Position numbers and translations under genes: made by a program. Below are positions 49,832-58,431 of a stretch of DNA of 64,000 nucleotides, one piece after another. Within the stretch, counting starts at the first letter, position 1, and every line of letters starts with the position of its first letter. Under the pieces are notes generated by a model, which made no database searches, was not told where the DNA came from, and saw only the letters and a program-made list of their open reading frames with translations. The DNA lies in assembly GCA_963813485.1 (NCBI GenBank), contig CAWEZE010000013.1, positions 372,001 through 436,000 on the forward strand, written 5' to 3'. Origin of the DNA: DASQUK01 sp963813485. Its GTDB lineage: Bacteria > Actinomycetota > Acidimicrobiia > Acidimicrobiales > VFJN01.

Positions 49832-52473
49832 GTGCACGCCAAGACCCGCGGCATCCAGCGGCCAGAGGCGAGCGGCCGCAGCACCGGCCAGAGCGCCCGC
49901 CGTCGGGCAGCTCTCGAGGCCGAACCACACGGCGTGGCCCAGGGCCCGAGCGGCCCGGCGCGGAGCGCCGAGAGCGGAGAACACGGCGCCGAAGCCCGAG
50001 CGGCCGGCTGCGAAGCAGCAAGAGCGGGAAACACGGCGCGCAGGACCACGGCGAAGCGGTGGTCCTGGGCAGCCAGTGGATTGGCCCTGGTCGCAGGCGC
50101 CTGCGCCGGCAGTTCCAACGCCTCCTCCGACGGCGACGAATCCCACCTTCGAGCGGGCGGCGGGGTCGTCCATCGCCTACGAGGAGTCGGTGGCCGACGT
50201 GGCCGACCTGCTGGCGCCCGCCGCCGACGGCCAACCGTGGCTCATCCTGGGATCGGTGTTCGACCCCAAGTCCGGCACCACGGTGGCCTCCACGTGGTCG
50301 GCGGACGACGGCCGCAGCTGGGAGCGGTCCGACGTGGAACCGGCCCACAAGGGCGTCAGCGAGGTCATGACGGCCGGGCAGCGCGACGCCGACGGCAACC
50401 TGCTGGCCGTGGGCTGGGTGGGCGACGAGCCCGAGTCCGACGCCGCCATCTGGCGCTACCGGGCCGCGGGCGACGACAAGGGCTGGGCGCTCAGCACCCC
50501 CAAGGCCATGGGGGGCGACCACGAGCAGTGGGCCTTCGACGTTGCCACCAACGAGACCGGGACCCTGGTGGCGGGCGGCGAGAACGCCTGGGGGGAGGTG
50601 CGCCCCCGGTTGTGGTTCAGTGCCGACGGCAAGGCCTGGCACAGCGTCGACGACGGTGCCGGCGGACCGTTCGACGCCACGCGGCGACGAGTCGATCCGC
50701 GACATCGCCGCCGTGGCCAACGGGTTCGTCGCCGTGGGGTCGGCCACCGGCGACGGCCAGGACGGCGCCGCGTGGTTCTCACCCGACGGCACGACGTGGT
50801 CGAGGGTCGAGGCGCCCAGCCTGGGCGGTCCCGGCCGCCAGGCGGTGGAGTCGGTGGTTTGGACCGGCGACGTGGTGGTGGCCGGTGGCTACGCCACCGA
50901 CGCCAACGGCCAGGGCCAGCCGGTGGTCTGGCGGTCGACGGACGGTGCCAGGTGGAGCAACCCCTCGGCGCCCCTGTCGCTCGACGGCGACGGACGGACG
51001 GCGGCGGCCGACTACAGCGTGACCGGCCTGTCCTTCGACGGCGCCGGGATCACCGCCAGCGGCGGCAACAACTGGCGCCCGCACACCTGGTGGTCCACCG
51101 ACGGGGGCCAGTCGTGGCGGCTCCTTCCCAACCCGGTGCACGCCGGGCTGTTCGGCGACGGCGTGGCCCTCGTCGACTCCGCGGGGGCGGGCAAGGTGCG
51201 CGTCGCGATCGGCAGCGAGCCCAGCGTGCTCTACATCGACTCGGCCAACCGCTGGCAGGACGCCTCCGGCGACGCGTTCCCCAACGGTGGGACCCAGCCC
51301 TTCGCCACGTCGCTGGCGGTCGGACCGAAGGCCACGGTGGCCGCGGGGTACCGCCACAGCGCCCCCAAGGGTGCGACGCGCGAGACCTTCGGCGGGCAGA
51401 TCTGGCTCGACCGGGGCGCAGGTGGCTGGGAGGCGATCGACAGCAAGAAGCTGGCCGCCGGTCAGCTCACCGACGTCGTCCCGTTCAAGGGCGGATTCGT
51501 GGCGGTCGGAACCGAGGACTTCGGCGTCGCCGCGGGCCGCCAGTTCCTGGGCGACAGCCAGCCCGACGGCCTGGTGTGGACGTCGCCGGACGGCCGGAAG
51601 TGGACCCGCCTCGGCGTCACGTTGTCCGAGGTGACCGAGGGAGATCTCGAGGTGATCGAGAACCCCGACGCCAACCAGGCACCGGTCATCGCCGGGATCC
51701 TGGCCAGCCAGCCACCGGAGACCGTGGAACCAGCGGGCGGCCCGGGCGTGCGCTCGCTCGACGCCGCCGCCCCCATCGGTGACGGCTTCATCGCCGTCGG
51801 CGTTGCCTACGTCGGAGGTGACGCCGACCCCATCGTGGTCACGTCCGCCGACGGCAAGGCGCTCAAGGGCGAGAATCCCGGGGCCGGTGGTGCCGGCACC
51901 CAGCGCTTCCGCGACGTCTGCGTCGCCAACGGCACCGCCATCGCCGTGGGAAGCGCCGGCGGGGCGGAGGGCTCCGACGTCCTCGTGCGCTACCGCGCCA
52001 AGGACGGCAAGTGGTCAGAGGTGACCGACGACGGCACATTCGGCGGCGGCGGCAACCAGCAGGCCTACGGCTGCGCCGCCGGCGAGGACGGCTTCATCGT
52101 CGTCGGCTCGGACGACCGCAGCGGTGACGCCGATGCCCGCGTGTGGACCTCCGAGGATGGGCTCGAATGGACCCGGGCCGAGTCGGGCCAGTTCGGCGGC
52201 GGCGGCGACCAGTGGGCCAGCGCTGTGGCCGCGGTGCCCAGCGGCGGTTGGTTGATCGGCGGCACAGACACGGCGGTCGGCGACGGCGACGTGGCCCTGT
52301 GGCGCCTGGCCGACAACGGCGACATCTCCCGCCGCGACCGCGGTGAGCCCGAGCTCGGCGGCACCGGCCGGCAGTCGGTCACCAGCCTCGTCGTCGACGA
52401 CGGTCGGGTGCTCATCGCTGGCACCGACTACGGCCGCGTCGGCATCTGGGAGTCCGACACCATCGACCGGTAG
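49832..52473 (+). CDS. Large beta-propeller-like lipoprotein, reading frame interrupted twice
   Basis: GGAGG six bases before GTG 49832 marks a likely start. A ~75-residue extension encoded partly by GC-rich repeats precedes the lipoprotein signal (WSWAASGLALVAGACAGSS). The frame shifts near 50137 (after GGCGAC) and near 50682, each repaired by dropping one base. The repaired protein of ~860 residues consists of repeated blocks such as DGRSWERSDV, WFSADGKAWHSV, WFSPDGTTWSRVE, WTSPDGRKWTRLG, WTSEDGLEWTRAES. These are BNR/sialidase-like or exo-sialidase-type propeller blades. No catalytic motif recognised; probably a surface or extracellular binding protein. Confidence 0.7.
49942..50036. repeat. 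Dispersed GC-rich repeat, copy inside the lipoprotein N-terminal region
   Basis: Two units: 49942-49977 (GGGCCCGAGCGGCCCGG ... CCGAGAGCGG) and 49990-50036 (CGAAGCCCGAGCGGCC ... AGCAAGAGCGGGAA). Translated in frame as GPSGPARSAESG and AEARAAGCEAARAGN. Confidence 0.75.
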
Positions 52474-52476
52474 TGC

Positions 52477-52508
52477 TTCGAGGGGGGAGGGAAACCCTCC
52501 CCCTCGAC
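52477..52508 (+). terminator. Strong G/C hairpin after the lipoprotein stop; inverted twin at 53639-53670
   Basis: CGAGGGGGGAGGG, loop AAA, CCCTCCCCCTCG: an 11-12 bp stem with one unpaired G, four bases after the stop codon at 52473. The same 32-base sequence, inverted, lies on the other side of pdxS. A second small hairpin (CGCCGCC-TTC-GGCGGCG) follows at about 52530-52547. No T-run, so termination is only likely, not certain. Confidence 0.5.
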
Positions 52509-52655
52509 CTCGCCCCACCACTTGGGCCGCCGCCTTCGGCGGCGTCGAATGCTGGTCGCTCGACCGGCAAAGCACGGATCGAGCGACAGCGGGAGGCTCC
52601 GGCCGAAGCCTCTGCCCCCCGCGCGCCCCGCCTGCGCGACTCACGTCGCCGCGTG

Positions 52656-53564
52656 CTACCAGCCCCGATCGGCCAGCTTGGTGTCGAGCTGGGCGATCTC
52701 CTGGCCCCGCATGGCCTCACCCAGGCCCCGGCTCACCTTCGCCACGATCCCTGGATCGTCGTAGTGGGCGGTCGCCTCGACGATGGCCTTGGCCCGTCGC
52801 GCCGGGTCGTCGCTCTTGAAGATGCCCGAGCCCACGAAGTTGGCCTGGGCGCCGAGCTGCATGACGAGGGCGGCGTCCGCCGGGGTGGCGATGCCGCCGG
52901 CGCAGAACAGCGGCACCGGCAGGGTGCTGGTCTCTGCGATCTCCTGCACCAGGCCGACCGGCGCCCGCAGCTGCTTGGCCCAGTCGTAGACCTCAGCCGA
53001 ATCCGCCTGGGTGATCTTGCGGATGTCGCCGAGGATCGAGCGCAGGTGGCGCACCGCCTCGACGATGTTGCCGGTCCCGGCCTCGCCCTTGGAGCGGATC
53101 ATGGCCGCCCCCTCGCTGATGCGCCGCAGCGCCTCCCCGAGGTTGGTGGCCCCGCACACGAAGGGCACAGTGAACGCCCACTTGTCGATGTGGTGGGCTT
53201 CGTCGGCCGGCGTCAGGACCTCGGACTCGTCGACGTAGTCGACGCCCAGCGCCTGGAGGACCTGGGCCTCGACGAAGTGGCCGATACGGGCCTTGGCCAT
53301 GACCGGGATCGTGACGCTGGCGATGATCCCCTCGACCAGCTCGGGGTCGCTCATCCGTGCGACACCACCGTCGCGCCGGATGTCGGCCGGCACCCGCTCG
53401 AGGGCCATGACCGCCACCGCCCCGGCGTCCTCGGCGATCTTGGCCTGCTCGGGTGTGACCACGTCCATGATGACGCCGCCCTTGAGCATCTCCGCCAAGC
53501 CGCGCTTGACGCGCACTGTGCCGGTGTCGTGGGCAGGGAGAGGGGAACCTGCGGGATCGCTCAT
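52656..53564 (-). CDS. pdxS: Pyridoxal 5'-phosphate synthase PdxS
   Basis: Condenses ribose 5-phosphate, glyceraldehyde 3-phosphate and ammonia to PLP. 302 residues; GGVIMDVVTPEQAKIAEDAG, MALERVPADIRRDGGVARM with the catalytic Lys region, and GIATPADAALVMQLGA are canonical. The short N-terminal extension varies in the family. Works with PdxT encoded at 49.1-49.7 kb. Confidence 0.97.
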   Translation of the reverse strand: MSDPAGSPLPAHDTGTVRVKRGLAEMLKGGVIMDVVTPEQAKIAEDAGAVAVMALERVPADIRRDGGVARMSDPELVEGIIASVTIPVMAKARIGHFVEAQVLQALGVDYVDESEVLTPADEAHHIDKWAFTVPFVCGATNLGEALRRISEGAAMIRSKGEAGTGNIVEAVRHLRSILGDIRKITQADSAEVYDWAKQLRAPVGLVQEIAETSTLPVPLFCAGGIATPADAALVMQLGAQANFVGSGIFKSDDPARRAKAIVEATAHYDDPGIVAKVSRGLGEAMRGQEIAQLDTKLADRGW

Positions 53565-53638
53565 ACGGCCAGTCTACGGGCGACGTCACCGCAGGTCCCC
53601 GGCCACTTCCCGGTCCAATTGTGTTTCGAGGCCGGCGG

Positions 53639-53670
53639 TCGAGGGGGAGGGTTTCCCTCCCCCCTCGAAA
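53639..53670 (-). terminator. Strong G/C hairpin between htpX and pdxS (inverted twin of 52477-52508)
   Basis: TCGAGGGGGAGGG-TTT-CCCTCCCCCCTCGA, three bases after the htpX stop on its strand. Same 32-base element as after the lipoprotein, in the opposite orientation, so each copy follows a stop codon. Confidence 0.5.
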
Positions 53671-53673
53671 ACC

Positions 53674-54597
53674 TCAGAGCTCCCGGAGGAGGGCGATGCG
53701 TTCCTCGAGCGGCGGGTGGGTGTCGAACAGCCGGTTGAGGCGCGACAGCCGGCCCTCGCGCTCCGTCTGCGCCGACGGCTGCTCGATCCACAAGTGGGCG
53801 GTGGCGCGGCTCGTGGCGTGCACCACCGTGGAGTCGTCGCGCAGCTTCTCCAGGGCCGAGATCAGCCCGGGTGGGTAGCGCGTCATCTCCACGCCGGACA
53901 CGTCGGCCAGCGTCTCCCGGCGCCGGCTGATGGTCCGCTGCATCACGGTCGCGATCAGCGGCGACAGCAACAGCAGCGCGAAGCCGACGGCCGACAGGAT
54001 CACCAGAGGGCCCTGGTTGCCGCCGTGCTGGCGGTCGTAGTCGCGATACGGGTTGCGGCCCATGCCCCACCACAGCAGGCGGATGCCGATGTCGGCGAGC
54101 AGCGCCACGATGCCCACCATGGTGACGGCGAGGGTCGACACGAGGATGTCGTAGTTCTTGACGTGGGACAGCTCGTGGGCGAGCACGCCCTCGAGCTCGA
54201 TCCGGTTCAGCTTCTCGAGCAGGCCGGTGGTGACCGCGACCGCAGCGTTACGGGGGTTGCGCCCGGTGGCGAACGCGTTCGGTGCGGGGTCGTCGATCAC
54301 GTAGAGGCGGGGCTTGGGCAGGCCGGACGCGATGCACAGCCCCTCGACGATGTTGTGGTAGCGGGCGAACTCCTCGACGGGCGCCGGCCGGGCACGGCTC
54401 ATGCGCAGCGCCACCGCGTCGGACTTCCAATAGGCCACGAAGCTGGTCCCGACGGCGATGACGACGGCGATCACGATGCCGACAGGCCCGCCGCTGATGA
54501 GGTAGGAGAAGGCGGTCGCCACCGCCGCGACCAGGATCACGAACCCGGCGACGAGCAGCCAGCTACGCCGCTTGTTGGAGGTGACCTGGTCGTACAC
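53674..54597 (-). CDS. htpX: HtpX-family membrane zinc metalloprotease
   Basis: 307 residues; two N-terminal membrane helices, catalytic HELSHVKNYD (HExxH), a further helix pair, and SRRRETLADVSGVEMTRYP with the third zinc-ligand region. HtpX homologues degrade damaged membrane proteins. It follows lemA after 26 bases, a frequent pairing. Confidence 0.95.
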   Translation of the reverse strand: MYDQVTSNKRRSWLLVAGFVILVAAVATAFSYLISGGPVGIVIAVVIAVGTSFVAYWKSDAVALRMSRARPAPVEEFARYHNIVEGLCIASGLPKPRLYVIDDPAPNAFATGRNPRNAAVAVTTGLLEKLNRIELEGVLAHELSHVKNYDILVSTLAVTMVGIVALLADIGIRLLWWGMGRNPYRDYDRQHGGNQGPLVILSAVGFALLLLSPLIATVMQRTISRRRETLADVSGVEMTRYPPGLISALEKLRDDSTVVHATSRATAHLWIEQPSAQTEREGRLSRLNRLFDTHPPLEERIALLREL

Positions 54598-54623
54598 GAA
54601 GGACCGACGGTGAGCGACGGCGC

Positions 54624-55175
54624 TCAGAACTGCACCTGGGTCGGGCCGCGCGACTCGTCGTCGGCCTCGAAGTACTCGCGCTCCGAGAAGCGGAAGGCGT
54701 TGGCGAGGACGTTGGAGGGAAAGCTCTGGATCTTGGTGTTATAGCGGTACACGGTGTCGTTGTAGAACTGGCGGGCGTAGGCGATGCGGCCCTCGGTGCC
54801 GGTCAGCTCCTCCTGGAGCTGGGCGAAGTTCTGGTTCGCCTTGAGGTCGGGGTAGGCCTCCGACAGCGCGAAGAGGGACTTGAGCGCCCCAGTGATCTGG
54901 TTCTCGGCCTCGGCCTGGTCGTGGGGACCGCTGGCGTTCATGCCGGCGTTGCGGGCCTCGATGACGGCGTCGAGCGTCTCGCGTTCGTGGGACGCGTAAC
55001 CCTTCACGGTCTCCACGAGGTTGGGTATGAGGTCGTAGCGGCGCTTGAGCTGCACGTCGATCTGCGCCCAGGCGTTCTCGATGCGGTTGCGCAGCGAGAC
55101 GAGCCCGTTGTAGCTGAACACGGCGTAGAGCCCGACGAGCACCACGATGACGAGGATGATGATCAGGGCGAGCAC
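54624..55175 (-). CDS. lemA: LemA-family membrane protein
   Basis: 183 residues: one N-terminal helix (IIILVIVVLVGLYAVFSYNG) then a helical bundle with ENAWAQIDVQLKRRYDLIPN LVETVKG and YNTKIQSFPSNVLANAF, all LemA signatures. Function unclear; paired with htpX here and in other bacteria. Confidence 0.95.
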   Translation of the reverse strand: MLALIIILVIVVLVGLYAVFSYNGLVSLRNRIENAWAQIDVQLKRRYDLIPNLVETVKGYASHERETLDAVIEARNAGMNASGPHDQAEAENQITGALKSLFALSEAYPDLKANQNFAQLQEELTGTEGRIAYARQFYNDTVYRYNTKIQSFPSNVLANAFRFSEREYFEADDESRGPTQVQF

Positions 55176-55292
55176 GGGCGCATCCTAGGCCGGGGTCATC
55201 GCCCACATGACGCAGCCGGCAGGGCGTTCCGGCTCCATTCCGGTGCTCATCGGCGCACCACCGCAAGGAAGTGACGCCGACGGAGCTCGGCG

Positions 55293-56363
55293 TCAGGCGA
55301 CCAGGCGCTGGTATCGCTCGAGGTACAGCTCGGCCAACCGGACCATCGAGAATGCCTGGGCACGCAGTTCCGCGGCAGCGGTGAGATCGGCGCGTAGGCG
55401 GCTGTCGTCGAGCGCCCGCGACAGCGCCCGGCCGAGGGCGTCGCTGTCACCCGGCGGCGTCATGAGCGCGTCGACCCCCTTGGTCGCCACGTTGCAGTAG
55501 CCGTCGAGCTCCGACGCCACCACCACGGCACCGGCGGCCATCGCCTCCAGCAGCACCACCCCGAACGACTCGCCGTGCAGCGACGGCGCGCAGAACACGT
55601 CGGCGCCGCGCATGCGCGAGGCCACGTCTGCCTCGCTGAGCCGCCCCAGCCACTCGATGCGGGGGTCGCCGCCATAGGCGGCCCGGAGCGCCTCGGTCTG
55701 GGGACCGGTGCCGCCCACCCACACCCGCACCTCGGGTGGCAGCAGCCGCAGCGCGTCGAGCAGCACGGCCAAGCCCTTGCGGTCCTCGTGCCGGCCCACG
55801 AAGAAGATGGTCGGCCCGGTGGTGGGCGTCGGCGTGGCCTTGGCGAACCGCTCGACCTCGATGCCGTTGAACAGCAACTCGTACTCCCCGCCGAGGGCAT
55901 GGCGCGCCGTTGCCAGGGCGTCCTTCGACACCGCGCACCGCAGGTCGAGCCGGCGCGCCAGCCAGCGCACCCCCGGCTTGAACGCGGCGTAGGCCGCGCT
56001 GTCCCCGGCCCGGTGGAACGTGCCGACGATCGGCGCGTTGCGGAACAGCAGCGCCGTCATCGTCGGTCCCGGGACCAGCGGCTCGTGCAGATGGATGACC
56101 TCGAAGGCCTCGTCCCGCAGGGCCCGGATGGTACGCAGCTGCGCGGCGGGGTCGGGCGCCAGCGGGGCCACCGATCCGTTGGAGGCCGTCGGCACGCTCT
56201 TCCCGAGGGGCGTCACACCGCCGTCGGGCGGCGGGCCGTCGCACGGCGCCAGCACCCGGACGTCCTCGCCGAGGCCCCGCAGGGTCCGAGCCAGGCCCAG
56301 CACCTGCGCCTGGACGCCCCCAGGCACCGTGAGGCTGTAGGGGCAGACGAGCCCGATGCGCAC
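55293..56363 (-). CDS. pimA: GT4 glycosyltransferase, PimA-like phosphatidylinositol mannosyltransferase
   Basis: Likely adds the first mannose from GDP-mannose to phosphatidylinositol at the inner membrane face. 356 residues: RIGLVCPYSLTVPGGVQAQV with the Gly-Gly donor loop, FVGRHEDRKGLAVLLDAL, and APSLHGESFGVVLLEAMAAG with the GT4 Glu pair. GTG 56363 begins the family N-terminus. The order synthase-acyltransferase-mannosyltransferase on one strand equals that of mycobacterial PIM loci, which supports the substrate. Confidence 0.9.
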   Translation of the reverse strand: MRIGLVCPYSLTVPGGVQAQVLGLARTLRGLGEDVRVLAPCDGPPPDGGVTPLGKSVPTASNGSVAPLAPDPAAQLRTIRALRDEAFEVIHLHEPLVPGPTMTALLFRNAPIVGTFHRAGDSAAYAAFKPGVRWLARRLDLRCAVSKDALATARHALGGEYELLFNGIEVERFAKATPTPTTGPTIFFVGRHEDRKGLAVLLDALRLLPPEVRVWVGGTGPQTEALRAAYGGDPRIEWLGRLSEADVASRMRGADVFCAPSLHGESFGVVLLEAMAAGAVVVASELDGYCNVATKGVDALMTPPGDSDALGRALSRALDDSRLRADLTAAAELRAQAFSMVRLAELYLERYQRLVA

Positions 56364-56453
56364 GTCGAGAACGTTAGGGGTCAGTCGCAGACCGACGCCA
56401 TAAGGGGCCACGAGTCGGCCGCAGGCCGACGCCGCCACGGGGCGGCGGGTCGG

Positions 56454-56509
56454 GGTCGGGCTGGAGGGCGGGGGTCGGGCTGGAGGGCGGGGTCGGACCG
56501 GAGGGTAGG
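56454..56509. repeat. Short tandem repeat, three ~19-bp units
   Basis: GGTCGGGCTGGAGGGCGG repeated from 56454 and 56473, with a diverged third unit from 56491 (GGTCGGACCGGAGGGTAGG), between the acyltransferase and pimA. Confidence 0.7.
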
Positions 56510-56549
56510 TGGGTGACCGGGGCCGGGCGAGCCGACCGCCGTGCCCTTG

Positions 56550-57446
56550 TCACAGCTTCACCCGGCGGGCGCCGCGGCGGTCGCTGGGCCAGTTGGGCTG
56601 GAGCATGTGCCACTGCTCGGGCGCGCGTCGGATCAGGCCCTCGAGCTCATCGGCCATGGCCTGGGTGATGCGGGCCACGTCGTCACGGAACGATCCCCGG
56701 CGCTCCGCCGGGATGGGCGGGCGCACGACCCCATGGTGATGTCCCCCACCCTGGTCGTAGACGCCCGTCGGGATCAGCGGGGCGCCCGTCCGCAGAGCGA
56801 GCACCGCCGGTCCGGAGGGCAGGGTCGTCGTCTCGCCGAAGAAGGTCACCTCGGTACCACCGCCGCCGATGTCGCGATCACATAACAGCGCCACCACGTG
56901 CGCCTGTTTGATGGCGCTGACTATCGAGCGACCGGCGTCGGGGCCGAGAGGCACGATCTGCATGCCGATGCGCTCGCGGAACTCGACGAACCAGTCGAAC
57001 AGAGCCGGCGGCTCCAACCGTTCGACGACAGCCGTCACCGGTACCTTCTGGACCCGCGTGAGCCAGTAGGCACACCATTCCCAGCTCCCGAGGTGCGGCA
57101 GCACGAGAATGGGACCGACGCCGCGCGCCAACGATTCTTCGACGTGCTCGTAGCCCTCGAGGGTGAGGCCACGGTCGAGTTCCTCGGGCCCGATCGTCGG
57201 GAGACGGAACGACTCGCCGTAGTAGCGGCCATAGGAGCGGAACACCTCTCGCACCCGCCGCTGCAGCTCGGCACCTCCCAAGCCGGGGTCGACGCGGCGC
57301 TGGTGACGCTCGACAATGGCGCGCTGGTCACCCGGCCGCAGCGCCGCGAGCCCCGCCACGCCCGGCGCCAGGACGTCGATCACCGCGCCCGGCAGGACCT
57401 GGGCGATAGCGAAGGCACCTCGATATGCGGGGGTGACGACATCCAT
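56550..57446 (-). CDS. LpxL/HtrB-like acyltransferase, probable phosphatidylinositol mannoside acyltransferase
   Basis: 298 residues; PILVLPHLGSWEWCAYWL holds the HxxxxE-type active site (H, then E after SW), CDRDIGGGGTEVTFFGE is the second family block, and the C-terminal QAMADELEGLIRRAPEQWHM is typical. In the PIM cluster, so acylation of PIM (PatA-like) is likely. ATG 57446. Confidence 0.88.
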   Translation of the reverse strand: MDVVTPAYRGAFAIAQVLPGAVIDVLAPGVAGLAALRPGDQRAIVERHQRRVDPGLGGAELQRRVREVFRSYGRYYGESFRLPTIGPEELDRGLTLEGYEHVEESLARGVGPILVLPHLGSWEWCAYWLTRVQKVPVTAVVERLEPPALFDWFVEFRERIGMQIVPLGPDAGRSIVSAIKQAHVVALLCDRDIGGGGTEVTFFGETTTLPSGPAVLALRTGAPLIPTGVYDQGGGHHHGVVRPPIPAERRGSFRDDVARITQAMADELEGLIRRAPEQWHMLQPNWPSDRRGARRVKL

Positions 57447-57514
57447 CACGGCGAGATCGGCGGCAGGATAGGTGGACGAGCGAGGCGGAAACCCGTGGTC
57501 AGCCGATGTCCTGC

Positions 57515-58198
57515 TCAGCGGCGACGACGGTGGCCGACCGCCTGCCGGCGCCAGGTCCGCTGGGTCGAACGGGCCACCCGGCGGGCCCGCCAGCGCACGG
57601 CCAGCGGCTGCACCTGCGGGGCCGACGCCTGCCGCCACACCCGCTCGAACCGCTGTCCCGCAGTGATCAAGGTCAGCACCAGCATCACCCACAGAACCGG
57701 CACCAGCAGGGACTCGAACAGCAGGCCGAACCCGAGGAAGATGAGCCGCTCGGCCCGCTCCATGAGGCCACCGCGGGCGTCGAAGCCCAGGGACTCGGCC
57801 TTGGCCCGCTCGTAGGAGATCAGCAGCGAGGCCGCCAGCACGGCCAGGGGCAGCACCGACACCCGTCCCGGTTGGGTGGACGCCAGGTACCAGGCGACGC
57901 CGCCCAGCAGCAGCGCATCGCTGATGCGGTCGATCACCGAGTCGAAGAAGGCACCCCGCGGCGAGGCGGTACCAGAGGCCTTGGCGACGGCCCCGTCCAG
58001 CACGTCGGGAACCGCCGTGAGGATGAGCAGCACCAGCCCGGCTCGGAGCCAACCCTGCGCGATCGTCAACGACGCCGCGGTGGCCATGGCCAGGCCCGTC
58101 AGCGTCAGGTGGTTGGCCGTGATACCCGTGCGCCTGATCTGCGCACCGATGGGTCGCAGGCCGTTCTCGAAGGTGCTCCGCCAGCGTCCGTCGAACAT
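57515..58198 (-). CDS. CDP-alcohol phosphatidyltransferase, probable phosphatidylinositol phosphate synthase
   Basis: 227 residues with six helices. The CDP-alcohol motif is present as DVLDGAVAKASGTASPRGAF and FDSVIDR: D-x2-DG-x2-AK (Lys where Arg is usual) ... G-x3-D-x3-D. It opens the PIM cluster. The Lys-for-Arg change is in the catalytic motif and worth noting. ATG 58198 follows GGGAGA. Confidence 0.87.
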   Translation of the reverse strand: MFDGRWRSTFENGLRPIGAQIRRTGITANHLTLTGLAMATAASLTIAQGWLRAGLVLLILTAVPDVLDGAVAKASGTASPRGAFFDSVIDRISDALLLGGVAWYLASTQPGRVSVLPLAVLAASLLISYERAKAESLGFDARGGLMERAERLIFLGFGLLFESLLVPVLWVMLVLTLITAGQRFERVWRQASAPQVQPLAVRWRARRVARSTQRTWRRQAVGHRRRR

Positions 58199-58431
58199 CG
58201 TGTCTCCCGTGTCAGCACGCGCCACTGCGTGCCGGATCAGGCTAACGCCGCGTGCCCGCTGGCAGCGACCAACCCGGGCACGCCCTGGCGAGACGACCAT
58301 CGACCGGCCGCTCGCGGTCGCGCGCTGAAGTCACGTGGATGGACCGGTGAGAGGCCACGTTGCCTTCCGCGGGGGTCCGCTAGCCTCGCCCTTACGGCGC
58401 CGACGACGTCTCGTGGACACAGGGGGTCCTG

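Noticed and set aside
48431..51022. Very long plus-strand open frame across yebC, pdxT and the lipoprotein
   Set aside because: Most of it is antisense to well-supported yebC and pdxT; only its last part coincides with the lipoprotein signal region, which I annotated from 49832.
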